Part shown: positions 1-5,605 of the stretch, one piece after another
Layout: every line of letters starts with the position of its first letter
Numbering within the stretch: position 1 is the first letter of the stretch
From: Gammaproteobacteria bacterium
GTDB lineage: Bacteria > Pseudomonadota > Gammaproteobacteria > Chromatiales > Sedimenticolaceae
Direction: 5' to 3'
NCBI GenBank assembly: GCA_020445245.1
Contig: JAGRHB010000027.1
Span: 1-6,609 of the forward strand
DNA length: 6,609 nucleotides
The notes under the pieces: model-generated
Databases searched by the model: none
Told to the model about the DNA's origin: nothing
The model's input: the letters and a program-made list of their open reading frames with translations, nothing else
Position numbers and translations under genes: made by a program

Positions 1-234
1 AGCCTCAACCATGTGGCACTGTCGCTGGCCGTATTCACACTGGCCAACAGCATGGACACGGTCGGCCACTGGATAACACTGGTGCTGGGCAACCTGTTCG
101 TGATCGTACTCGAAGGAACGATCGTCGCGATCCAGACCCTGCGACTGGAATACTACGAAGGCTTTTCCCGTTACTTTTACGGCGACGGCACACCGTTCCG
201 GCCACTGCGCCTCGGCCGCTCTCTAACCCGCTGA
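1..234 (+). CDS. ntpI: V/A-type ATPase subunit I (membrane stator, a-like), C-terminal end, 5' truncated
   Basis: This is the last 77 codons of an open frame that enters from the left edge and stops with TGA at 232-234; the true start is outside the window. Subunit I is the membrane stator that supplies the ion half-channels facing the rotor ring. The visible part has two hydrophobic helices, about residues 5-18 (the end of a helix) and 25-45. It ends in the family signature IQTLRLEYYEGFSRYF followed by GDGTPFRPL, the conserved end of subunit I. The NHVALSLAVFTLA stretch resembles the variant seen in spirochaete, Chlamydia and Bacteroidetes subunit I as I remember it. R48 (bases 142-144), in the last helix, probably corresponds to one of the two conserved channel arginines; the other should lie just upstream of the window. 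The GTG at 13 is internal, not a real start. Subunit K follows after 13 bases. Confidence 0.92.
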   Translation, partial: SLNHVALSLAVFTLANSMDTVGHWITLVLGNLFVIVLEGTIVAIQTLRLEYYEGFSRYFYGDGTPFRPLRLGRSLTR

Positions 235-247
235 ATCAGGAGCAACC

Positions 248-700
248 ATGACCACCATCATCACCCTAATGACCACCGCCCTGCTTGGCGTGATTGCGGC
301 CGGCACCTATCTGCACTTCCGGCCACTCGCCGCCGACCGCGCGCGTCGCTGGTTTATGCCAACGATAGCGCTCAACATCGCGCTGTTCTTCGGCGCCCAG
401 CTGATCGTCACCATCCTTGGCGTGGGTGATGCGCTGGCGGCTCCGGAATTGGAGGGCGCACTCTCCGGTCGCAACGAGATCAGCATCGGCATGGGTCTCG
501 CGTTCATCGGCATCGCCCTGCCGACCGCGTTCAGCACCATCGCCGCCGGGCTCGCCGTTGGTCCGATCGGCGCCGCATCGCTTGCCGCGGTATCGGAGAA
601 ACCGGAGATTTTCGGCCGCACGCTGGTCTACCTGGGACTGGCCGAGGGCATCGCGATCTACGGCCTGGTGCTGTCGATCCTGTTGCTCAACAGGGTCTGA
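248..700 (+). CDS. ntpK: V/A-type ATPase subunit K (c-like proteolipid of the rotor ring)
   Basis: This 150-residue proteolipid forms the membrane rotor ring, whose carboxylates carry H+ or Na+ past subunit I. Four hydrophobic helices are visible at about residues 4-24, 36-60, 80-108 and 122-148, that is, two hairpins as in duplicated V-type K subunits. The second hairpin is canonical: GLAFIGIALPTAF, a cytoplasmic loop with EKPE, then LAEGIAIYG with the ion-carrying glutamate at E133. The first hairpin is diverged. It has an Arg-rich loop (residues 25-34, five basic residues counting the arginines and nearby charges loosely) and no carboxylate in helix 2, so there is one carboxylate per four helices. 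Compared by eye with E. hirae NtpK, Q65 is kept (Q51), but T64, Y68 and Q110 appear as A50, V54 and V104, which favours proton over Na+ binding. The ATG at 248 is supported by AGGAG at 238-242 with a 5-base spacer. Length is normal for the family. Confidence 0.95.
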   Translation: MTTIITLMTTALLGVIAAGTYLHFRPLAADRARRWFMPTIALNIALFFGAQLIVTILGVGDALAAPELEGALSGRNEISIGMGLAFIGIALPTAFSTIAAGLAVGPIGAASLAAVSEKPEIFGRTLVYLGLAEGIAIYGLVLSILLLNRV

Positions 701-709
701 GAGAGCGGC

Positions 710-1033
710 ATGGAGAAGACCCGCCAGTTGTTCCTCGGCGACGGCGCCCTGGCGACCGGGTTTCGCCTGGCCGGTTTCGAGGTGTACCCGGACGCCGACA
801 CCGCTCAGCTGGACCGGATACTCGACGAGTTGATCCTGTCGCGCACGCACGCATTCGTCGTGATCGACCAGGCACTGGCCGAGTCCGGCAGCCATCGCAT
901 CGACCGGGTGCGCAGTGAAGGCGGCCGCATCCTGTTGACCCAGGTCCCACCGCTGGCACAACCACAACGTATGCAAAGTTCGGTCGACGATCACATCCGC
1001 TCACTTCTCGGGATGGACGGAGAAAACGCATGA
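710..1033 (+). CDS. ntpF: V/A-type ATPase subunit F (central stalk)
   Basis: This 107-residue soluble protein is the small central-stalk subunit that binds subunit D and turns inside the A3B3 head. The fold signature is visible: an N-terminal strand leading to GDGALATGFRLAGFEVYP (residues 10-27), a helix over DTAQLDRILDEL, then the strand HAFVVID, and a later ILLTQVP strand. This alternating strand/helix plan matches the CheY-like fold of the family, and the length is typical (about 100-110). Naming differs between systems: E. hirae calls this subunit NtpG, whereas letter-based schemes use ntpF. The start at 710 is 9 bases after ntpK and is preceded only by a weak purine-rich GAGAGAG at 699-705 that overlaps the ntpK stop. 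Translation may therefore depend partly on coupling to ntpK. Its stop overlaps the ntpE start as ATGA at 1030-1033. Confidence 0.93.
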   Translation: MEKTRQLFLGDGALATGFRLAGFEVYPDADTAQLDRILDELILSRTHAFVVIDQALAESGSHRIDRVRSEGGRILLTQVPPLAQPQRMQSSVDDHIRSLLGMDGENA

Positions 1034-1692
1034 GTCAAGATGGACAAAGCCAGCTGGTCGCGCTCGAACGCGCCATCATGGCACGTGCTGAAGAATTGGC
1101 GCAGGAATTCCACGACAAGGCCAAGCGGCAGAAAGACACCATCCTGCGCGATGCCGCCGAGCGCCTGCACATGGCCGAGGAACGCGAAGTGCTGGTCGCC
1201 AAGGCCGAGGCCGAACGACACTTCCGTCGCGTCACCCAGGCCAGTGAACTCAAGCTTCAGGCGCGGCTCGATCAGCTGCGCTGGGAGATGGTGCAGACGG
1301 TCCAGGCACGCCTGGCGGAGCGCATGCACAAGCTGTGTGCCGACCGCACCGCCTATCGCAGCTGGCTCGTCAAGATGATTCGTCAGGCAGCCACGCTGTT
1401 GCCAGCGGGTGAACTGACGGCCGAGGTGAATGCCGACGACCTGGCCTGGCTGGGCGCCGAATGGCAGACGCTGGCCACCGAGGCGGCCCCCGAGCGAACC
1501 ATCCACCTGGCCGAGAAAGCAACCTGGGGCAGCGGCGGCATCAGGCTGCGCACCGCGGATAACCGCAGCCAGGTCGACAACCGTTTCGAGGGTCGCATCA
1601 GCCGCCTCGAAGCAGCCATCCAGCGCTCGATCCTGCAGCAGCTGTTCCCGGCAGACATCAACGCCGGCGCACGCATCGGAGGCCCGCAATGA
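1030..1692 (+). CDS. ntpE: V/A-type ATPase subunit E (peripheral stalk)
   Basis: Subunit E forms the peripheral stalk, normally as a heterodimer with subunit G/H, and clamps the top of the A3B3 head against rotation. The 220-residue product begins with a long, charged helix rich in Ala, Glu, Lys and Arg (about residues 5-100), consistent with the coiled-coil arm. It then has the globular C-terminal domain with its hallmark motif: GSGGIRL at about 167-173, VDNRFEGRI at about 182-190, and a closing ILQQLF near 202-207. The protein is slightly longer than many homologues (about 190-200), mostly from a short glycine-containing tail after the LF. The start overlaps the ntpF stop as ATGA, with GGAG at 1019-1022 as ribosome site. 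No partner G/H gene is present in the window. Confidence 0.94.
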   Translation: MSQDGQSQLVALERAIMARAEELAQEFHDKAKRQKDTILRDAAERLHMAEEREVLVAKAEAERHFRRVTQASELKLQARLDQLRWEMVQTVQARLAERMHKLCADRTAYRSWLVKMIRQAATLLPAGELTAEVNADDLAWLGAEWQTLATEAAPERTIHLAEKATWGSGGIRLRTADNRSQVDNRFEGRISRLEAAIQRSILQQLFPADINAGARIGGPQ

Positions 1693-3485
1693 CAGAGTCA
1701 CGCAGTGGTTACATCCGCGAGATCAACGGTCCGATTCTGCGCATCCACCTGCCGGGCGGGCGCAATGGCGAGCAGGTGCGCATCGGCAGCCTCGACATCG
1801 TCGGCGAGATCATTGCCCTGGAAGGTGACGATGCGATCGTGCAGGCCTACGAATCGACCGATGGACTGCGTCCCGGTGAGGCCGTGTACGGTCTGGGCCA
1901 CCCTCTGACAGTCGAGCTCGGCCCCGGCCTGCTGCAGGGTATTTTCGATGGCGTGCAGCGTCCGCTGCAGGAGATCGCCAGCATCGCCGGCGACAATATC
2001 CCGCGCGGGCTGCGCATCCATTCGCTCGACCGCGAGCGCGCCTGGCCGTTCAGCCCAACCGACGGCCTGGAGCCTGGCGGGCAGGTCGCAGCGGGCACGC
2101 GCCTGGGAACAGTGCAGGAAACCGAGACCATCGAGCATCGCATCCTGGTGCCTCCGACAGTCAGCGGCGAGCTGATCGACCTCGCGCCCGCCGGCAGCTA
2201 CACGCTCGACAGCACGATCGCACGCGTACGTGATGCACAGGGCAAGGTGCACAAACTGGCCCTCTATCACCGCTGGCCAGTGCGCCAGGCACGGCCTTAT
2301 TCCAGGCGTGATCATGGCGTCGAGCCGCTGATCACCGGGCAACGCATCCTCGATACCTTCTTCCCGCTGCTCAAGGGCGGCAAGGGTGCCGTGCCCGGCC
2401 CGTTTGGCGCCGGCAAGACGATGGTGCAGCAGCAGGTGGCACGCTGGTCCAATGCGGATATCGTGATCTACGTCGGTTGTGGTGAACGCGGCAACGAACT
2501 GGTCGACGTGCTCGAGAGCTTTCCGCAGCTGCAGGACCCGTATACCGGGCGCGGCATGATGGAGCGCACGCTGCTGATCGCCAATACCTCGAACATGCCT
2601 GTGGTCGCCCGCGAGGCCTCGATCTATGTCGGCATGACGATGGCCGAATATTTCCGTGACCAGGGCTACGATGTGGTCATGCTCGCCGATTCGACTTCGC
2701 GCTGGGCCGAGGCACTGCGCGAGGTCGCCGGGCGACTTGGTCACATGCCGGTGGAGGAAGGCTATCCTGCCTATCTCGGCAGCCGGCTCGCCGCAGTCTA
2801 CGAACGCGCGGGCCGTGTCGAGACACTGGGCGGAGGGCGTGGCTCGGTCACGCTGATCGGCGCTGTCTCGCCACCAGGCGGCGATTTCTCTGAGCCGGTG
2901 ACCAGCCATACCAAGGAAATCATCCAGACTTTCTGGGCGCTGTCCAAGGAACTGGCCGATGCCCGCCACTACCCGTCGGTCGACTGGGTCGACAGCTTCT
3001 CGCAGGATGTCAGTATCGCTGCCGGCTGGTGGGCCAAGGAAATCAGTGGCGCCTGGAGCAGCCGGCGCACACAGGCGCTGTCGCTGCTTGCACGTGACGC
3101 CGAATTGTCGCGCATCGTCAACCTGGTGGGCCCGGAGGCGCTGTCCTCGGCACAACGCTGGGAGCTGGAAGGTGCCGCGTTGGTCAAGGAAGCGGTGCTG
3201 CAGCAGAGCGCACTGGACGAGGCCGACACCTATTGTTCACCAAACAAACAGTTTCAGCTGCTCGAACTGGTGATGCAGGTATTCGACCAGGGCAAGGAAC
3301 TGATCGCGCTCGGCGCCCCGGTACAGGAACTCGCCGAGCACCCTATCCTCGCCCGCATCCGTCGCGCGAAATCAACCTGGCGCAGTGACGAGGGCGAACA
3401 GCTCGCCGCTTTTGCCAGCGAAGTCTACAAGGCGTTTTCCGCATTGCGCAGCGAATACGCGTCCGGACAGGAGGCCCTGCCATGA
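1689..3485 (+). CDS. ntpA: V/A-type ATPase catalytic subunit A
   Basis: This 598-residue subunit carries the catalytic ATP site of the A3B3 head (cytoplasmic). The order is canonical: an N-terminal beta-barrel (about 1-75); the A-specific bulge domain (about 110-190), including the HSLDRERAWPFSPT stretch and a VPPTVSGE segment; then the P-loop core. The Walker A motif is GPFGAGKT at 237-244 with K243. The catalytic glutamate lies in GCGERGNE at E266 (R267 next to it). The Walker B strand is DVVMLADSTSRW with D334, and EEGYPAYLGSRLA follows. The helical C-terminal domain is complete. All key residues are intact, so it should be active; direction (synthesis or hydrolysis) cannot be read. The P-loop has Ala at 241 where many archaeal forms have Ser and eukaryotic forms Cys. 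The ATG at 1689 overlaps the ntpE stop and has GGAGG at 1678-1682, 6 bases upstream. Confidence 0.98.
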   Translation: MTESRSGYIREINGPILRIHLPGGRNGEQVRIGSLDIVGEIIALEGDDAIVQAYESTDGLRPGEAVYGLGHPLTVELGPGLLQGIFDGVQRPLQEIASIAGDNIPRGLRIHSLDRERAWPFSPTDGLEPGGQVAAGTRLGTVQETETIEHRILVPPTVSGELIDLAPAGSYTLDSTIARVRDAQGKVHKLALYHRWPVRQARPYSRRDHGVEPLITGQRILDTFFPLLKGGKGAVPGPFGAGKTMVQQQVARWSNADIVIYVGCGERGNELVDVLESFPQLQDPYTGRGMMERTLLIANTSNMPVVAREASIYVGMTMAEYFRDQGYDVVMLADSTSRWAEALREVAGRLGHMPVEEGYPAYLGSRLAAVYERAGRVETLGGGRGSVTLIGAVSPPGGDFSEPVTSHTKEIIQTFWALSKELADARHYPSVDWVDSFSQDVSIAAGWWAKEISGAWSSRRTQALSLLARDAELSRIVNLVGPEALSSAQRWELEGAALVKEAVLQQSALDEADTYCSPNKQFQLLELVMQVFDQGKELIALGAPVQELAEHPILARIRRAKSTWRSDEGEQLAAFASEVYKAFSALRSEYASGQEALP

Positions 3486-4870
3486 GTGAAGTCGAATACC
3501 GCCGTGCCAAGGCGGCGCAGGGGGGGCTGCTGATCGTCGAGGGCGTCGAAGGCATCGCGTTCGGCGACCGTGTGCGCATCCGCGATCACCGGGGACGCAG
3601 GCGCAATGGACAAGTGATCCGTGCAGCCGAACAGGAGACCCTGATCCAGGTGTTCGAGGGAACCGACGACATCGACATGGACAACACCTGGGTGCGTTTC
3701 CTCGACCAGCCGCTGACCCTGACAGTCAGTCCAGGCCTGCTCGGCCGGGTGTTCAACGGTATAGGCGAACCACGCGACGGGCGGCCGCCGATCGTCGACG
3801 GCGAGGCTCGCGGCATCAGCGGCTCGGCGATCAACCCGGCGGCACGCAACTATCCGCGCGAATTCATCCAGACCGGCATCTCGACCATCGACGGCCTGAA
3901 CTCGCTGGTACGTGGCCAGAAGCTGCCGATCTTTTCCGCTTCGGGTCTACCGCATAACCGCCTCGCTGCGCAGATCGTGCGCCAGGCCCGCCTGCCCGGC
4001 GAGGCGACCAATTTCGCCATCGTCTTCGCCGCGATGGGTGTGTCGTACAGCGACGCACGGTTCTTCCGCGAGTCATTCTCCGACTCCGGCGTACTCGGCA
4101 ACGTGGTGATGTTCATCAATCACGCCGACGATCCGCCGGTCGAGCGCCTCGCGCTGCCGCGCGTCGCGTTGACCGCCGCCGAGTATCTGGCCTTTGACCT
4201 CGACCGCCATGTACTGGTGGTGATGACCGACATGACCCACTACGCGGAGGCACTGCGCGAGGTCGCGACCGCAAAGGGCGACGTACCGGCACGCAAGGGC
4301 TATCCCGGATATCTGTACTCCGACCTGGCGGAGATCTACGAACGCTCGGGGCGTATCCGCGATCGGCATGGCTCGGTCACCATGGTGCCGGTCGTGTCAA
4401 TGCCGTCGGACGACATCACCCACCCGATCCCCGACCTGACCGGCTACATTACCGAGGGGCAGATCGTGCTGTCGCGCGAGCTCAACAACCAGGGCGTCTA
4501 CCCGCCGGTCGACATCGCACCATCTTTGTCGCGCCTGATGAAAGACGGCATCGGCAAGGACGACACCCGTGACGACCACCCACGCGTTGCCAACCAGCTG
4601 TATGCGCTCTACGCCAAGGCCCAGGAGGCGCGCAATCTCGCCTCCATCATCGGTGCCGAGGAACTCACAGCACGCGACCAGCGCTATCTCGAATTCGCGC
4701 GTGACTTCGACCAACGCTTCGTCGGCCAGGGGGAAGATGAAAACCGAAGCATCATCGAGACCCTGAACCTGGCCTGGGAACTGCTTTCACGCTTCCCGCG
4801 TGATGCGCTTACCCGGGTAAGCGAGACCGACCTCGCACACTATCACCGTGCCGGAGAATCCCCGGCATGA
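3482..4870 (+). CDS. ntpB: V/A-type ATPase subunit B (regulatory, non-catalytic)
   Basis: This 462-residue subunit alternates with A in the head and completes each catalytic site without having a working P-loop of its own. Diagnostic features are: EFIQTGISTIDGLNSLVRGQ; then FSASGLPHN at 151-159, the degenerate loop that replaces Walker A in B subunits (no GKT); DMTHYAEALREVA; GYPGYLYSDLA; and PSLSRLM at 347-353. R351 is in the place of the arginine finger that reaches into the A site. The C-terminal part has DDHPRVANQLYALYA and the FVGQGEDENRSI region, both family hallmarks. Length is typical. The start at 3482 overlaps the ntpA stop by ATGA and has the strongest ribosome site of the operon, AGGAGG at 3469-3474 with a 7-base spacer. 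A run of seven G (3520-3526) lies at codons 13-15. Confidence 0.98.
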   Translation: MSEVEYRRAKAAQGGLLIVEGVEGIAFGDRVRIRDHRGRRRNGQVIRAAEQETLIQVFEGTDDIDMDNTWVRFLDQPLTLTVSPGLLGRVFNGIGEPRDGRPPIVDGEARGISGSAINPAARNYPREFIQTGISTIDGLNSLVRGQKLPIFSASGLPHNRLAAQIVRQARLPGEATNFAIVFAAMGVSYSDARFFRESFSDSGVLGNVVMFINHADDPPVERLALPRVALTAAEYLAFDLDRHVLVVMTDMTHYAEALREVATAKGDVPARKGYPGYLYSDLAEIYERSGRIRDRHGSVTMVPVVSMPSDDITHPIPDLTGYITEGQIVLSRELNNQGVYPPVDIAPSLSRLMKDGIGKDDTRDDHPRVANQLYALYAKAQEARNLASIIGAEELTARDQRYLEFARDFDQRFVGQGEDENRSIIETLNLAWELLSRFPRDALTRVSETDLAHYHRAGESPA

Positions 4871-5496
4871 GCCGCCTGCGCACTGCACCGACCAAGAGTG
4901 CCCTGCTCAACCTGCGCAAACAGGTGCGTTTTCTCGAAGATGGGCACGCCCTGCTCGAACGCAAGCGGGAACTGTTGACCCGACTGGTCTATCAGCACAT
5001 CAAGGACTACCAGGCGCACAAGAGCACGGCACATGAGGCGCTGCGCACCGCCTATCGCTGGCTCAGCATCGCGCAATTGCGCATGGGCGATCGCAGCATC
5101 GCTCAGGCCACGCTCGGCGCATCGTCATCGACGCGCATGAAGGTGCTGCCGCGCCGCTCACTCGGCGTGCAGTATCCATCTGTCGAGGCCTCGGTGGTTG
5201 CCCCGCAGCCTGTCGGCCTGCTCGGCACCGACCCCAGTTTCGACGAGGCCCGCCGCGCCTTTGCCGAGGCCGCGGTACACCTGGCCGAACTGGCTGCGGT
5301 GGAGATGGCGTTGTACCGGCTGATCAGCGAGCAGCGGAAGGCACAGAAGCGGGTAAATGCGCTCAAATACAACATCATTCCGTCGTACAAAAAGGTGATC
5401 AAACAGATTGCCGAGGCCCTCGAGGAAGAGGAACGCGGGACACTGTTCCAGATCAAACGTCTGCGCGACGCGAATCGGGCCAGGGCAACCCGCTGA
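4867..5496 (+). CDS. ntpD: V/A-type ATPase subunit D (central rotor shaft)
   Basis: Subunit D is the coiled-coil shaft that rotates inside A3B3 and, with F, transmits torque to the membrane ring through subunit C. The 209-residue product starts with the typical basic segment and long helix (PTKSALLNLRKQVRFLEDGH, then LLERKRELLTRL) and has a central, less conserved loop region (about 70-125). It ends in a second long helix with the signature ALKYNIIPSYKKVIKQI at about 165-181, followed by an acidic EALEEEERG and FQIKRLR. The two terminal helices form the antiparallel coiled coil. Length matches the family. The ATG at 4867 overlaps the ntpB stop (ATGA) with GGAG at 4853-4856. It is the last ATPase gene of the cluster; a terminator-like hairpin follows. 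Confidence 0.96.
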   Translation: MSRLRTAPTKSALLNLRKQVRFLEDGHALLERKRELLTRLVYQHIKDYQAHKSTAHEALRTAYRWLSIAQLRMGDRSIAQATLGASSSTRMKVLPRRSLGVQYPSVEASVVAPQPVGLLGTDPSFDEARRAFAEAAVHLAELAAVEMALYRLISEQRKAQKRVNALKYNIIPSYKKVIKQIAEALEEEERGTLFQIKRLRDANRARATR

Positions 5497-5502
5497 TCGC
5501 AT

Positions 5503-5542
5503 GGCCCCGGCACGGAAGCGGTGCCGCGGTCGCGCTCTTCTT
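5503..5542 (+). terminator. Imperfect terminator-like hairpin after ntpD
   Basis: Seven bases after the ntpD stop, CGGCAC (5508-5513) pairs with GTGCCG (5521-5526) around a 7-base loop. After a single C/C mismatch the stem extends by four more pairs, including one G/T, to 5503 and 5531. A T-rich but broken tract, TCTTCTT (5536-5542), follows at a distance of 4 bases. Position and stem suit a transcription terminator for the ATPase operon, but the weak T-tract makes termination partial or doubtful, and some read-through into the sensor gene is possible. Confidence 0.4.
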
Positions 5543-5548
5543 CCAACC

Positions 5549-5560
5549 TTCATTAATGAA
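5549..5560. repeat. Perfect 12-base palindrome between ntpD and the sensor gene
   Basis: TTCATTAATGAA at 5549-5560 is identical to its own reverse complement and is an AT-rich island in GC-rich DNA. It lies about 20 bases upstream of the sensor-gene start. It could be an operator half-site pair for a dimeric regulator or lie within a promoter, but I see no convincing -35/-10 pair around it and know no regulator for this exact sequence. Confidence 0.35.
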
Positions 5561-5564
5561 CTGC

Positions 5565-5605
5565 GGTGCCGCTAAGGAGGGATGCGAAAATCCCTGTTCG
5601 GCACC
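5565..5605 (+). promoter_or_regulatory. Possible hairpin enclosing the ribosome site and first ATG of the sensor gene
   Basis: GGTGCCG (5565-5571) is the exact reverse complement of CGGCACC (5599-5605), and inside it AGGGA (5578-5582) pairs with TCCCT (5591-5595). Folded, these bury the strong Shine-Dalgarno AAGGAGG (5574-5580) and the ATG at 5582. The Shine-Dalgarno sequence lies only one base from that ATG, too close to be ideal, and about 25 bases from the next in-frame ATG at 5606, so the start is uncertain. A role in translational control is inference from pairing alone. Confidence 0.3.

Noticed and set aside
13..234. A stand-alone 73-codon gene starting at GTG 13
   Set aside because: The frame is open to the window edge and its sequence is the C-terminal end of subunit I, so the GTG is an internal codon.
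266..994. Open frame of 242 codons on the - strand opposite ntpK and ntpF
   Set aside because: It spans two well-supported genes and has a low-complexity, Gln/Asp/Arg/Ala-rich translation typical of an antisense shadow.
991..1701. Open frame of 236 codons on the - strand opposite ntpE
   Set aside because: It is an antisense shadow of ntpE; no motif and no better coding evidence than the + strand gene.
1698..3155. Long open frame of 485 codons on the - strand opposite ntpA
   Set aside because: It lies wholly antisense to a clearly conserved catalytic subunit, its translation shows no recognisable domain, and long antisense frames are expected from GC-rich codon bias.
3929..3958. Missing Walker A lysine in subunit B, as a possible inactivating mutation
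   Set aside because: SASGLPHN without GKT is normal for V/A-type B subunits, which are non-catalytic.
5529..5581. A sigma-70 promoter for the sensor gene
   Set aside because: ATTAAT-like bases occur inside the palindrome, but no matching -35 element lies at the right distance, so I do not call one.
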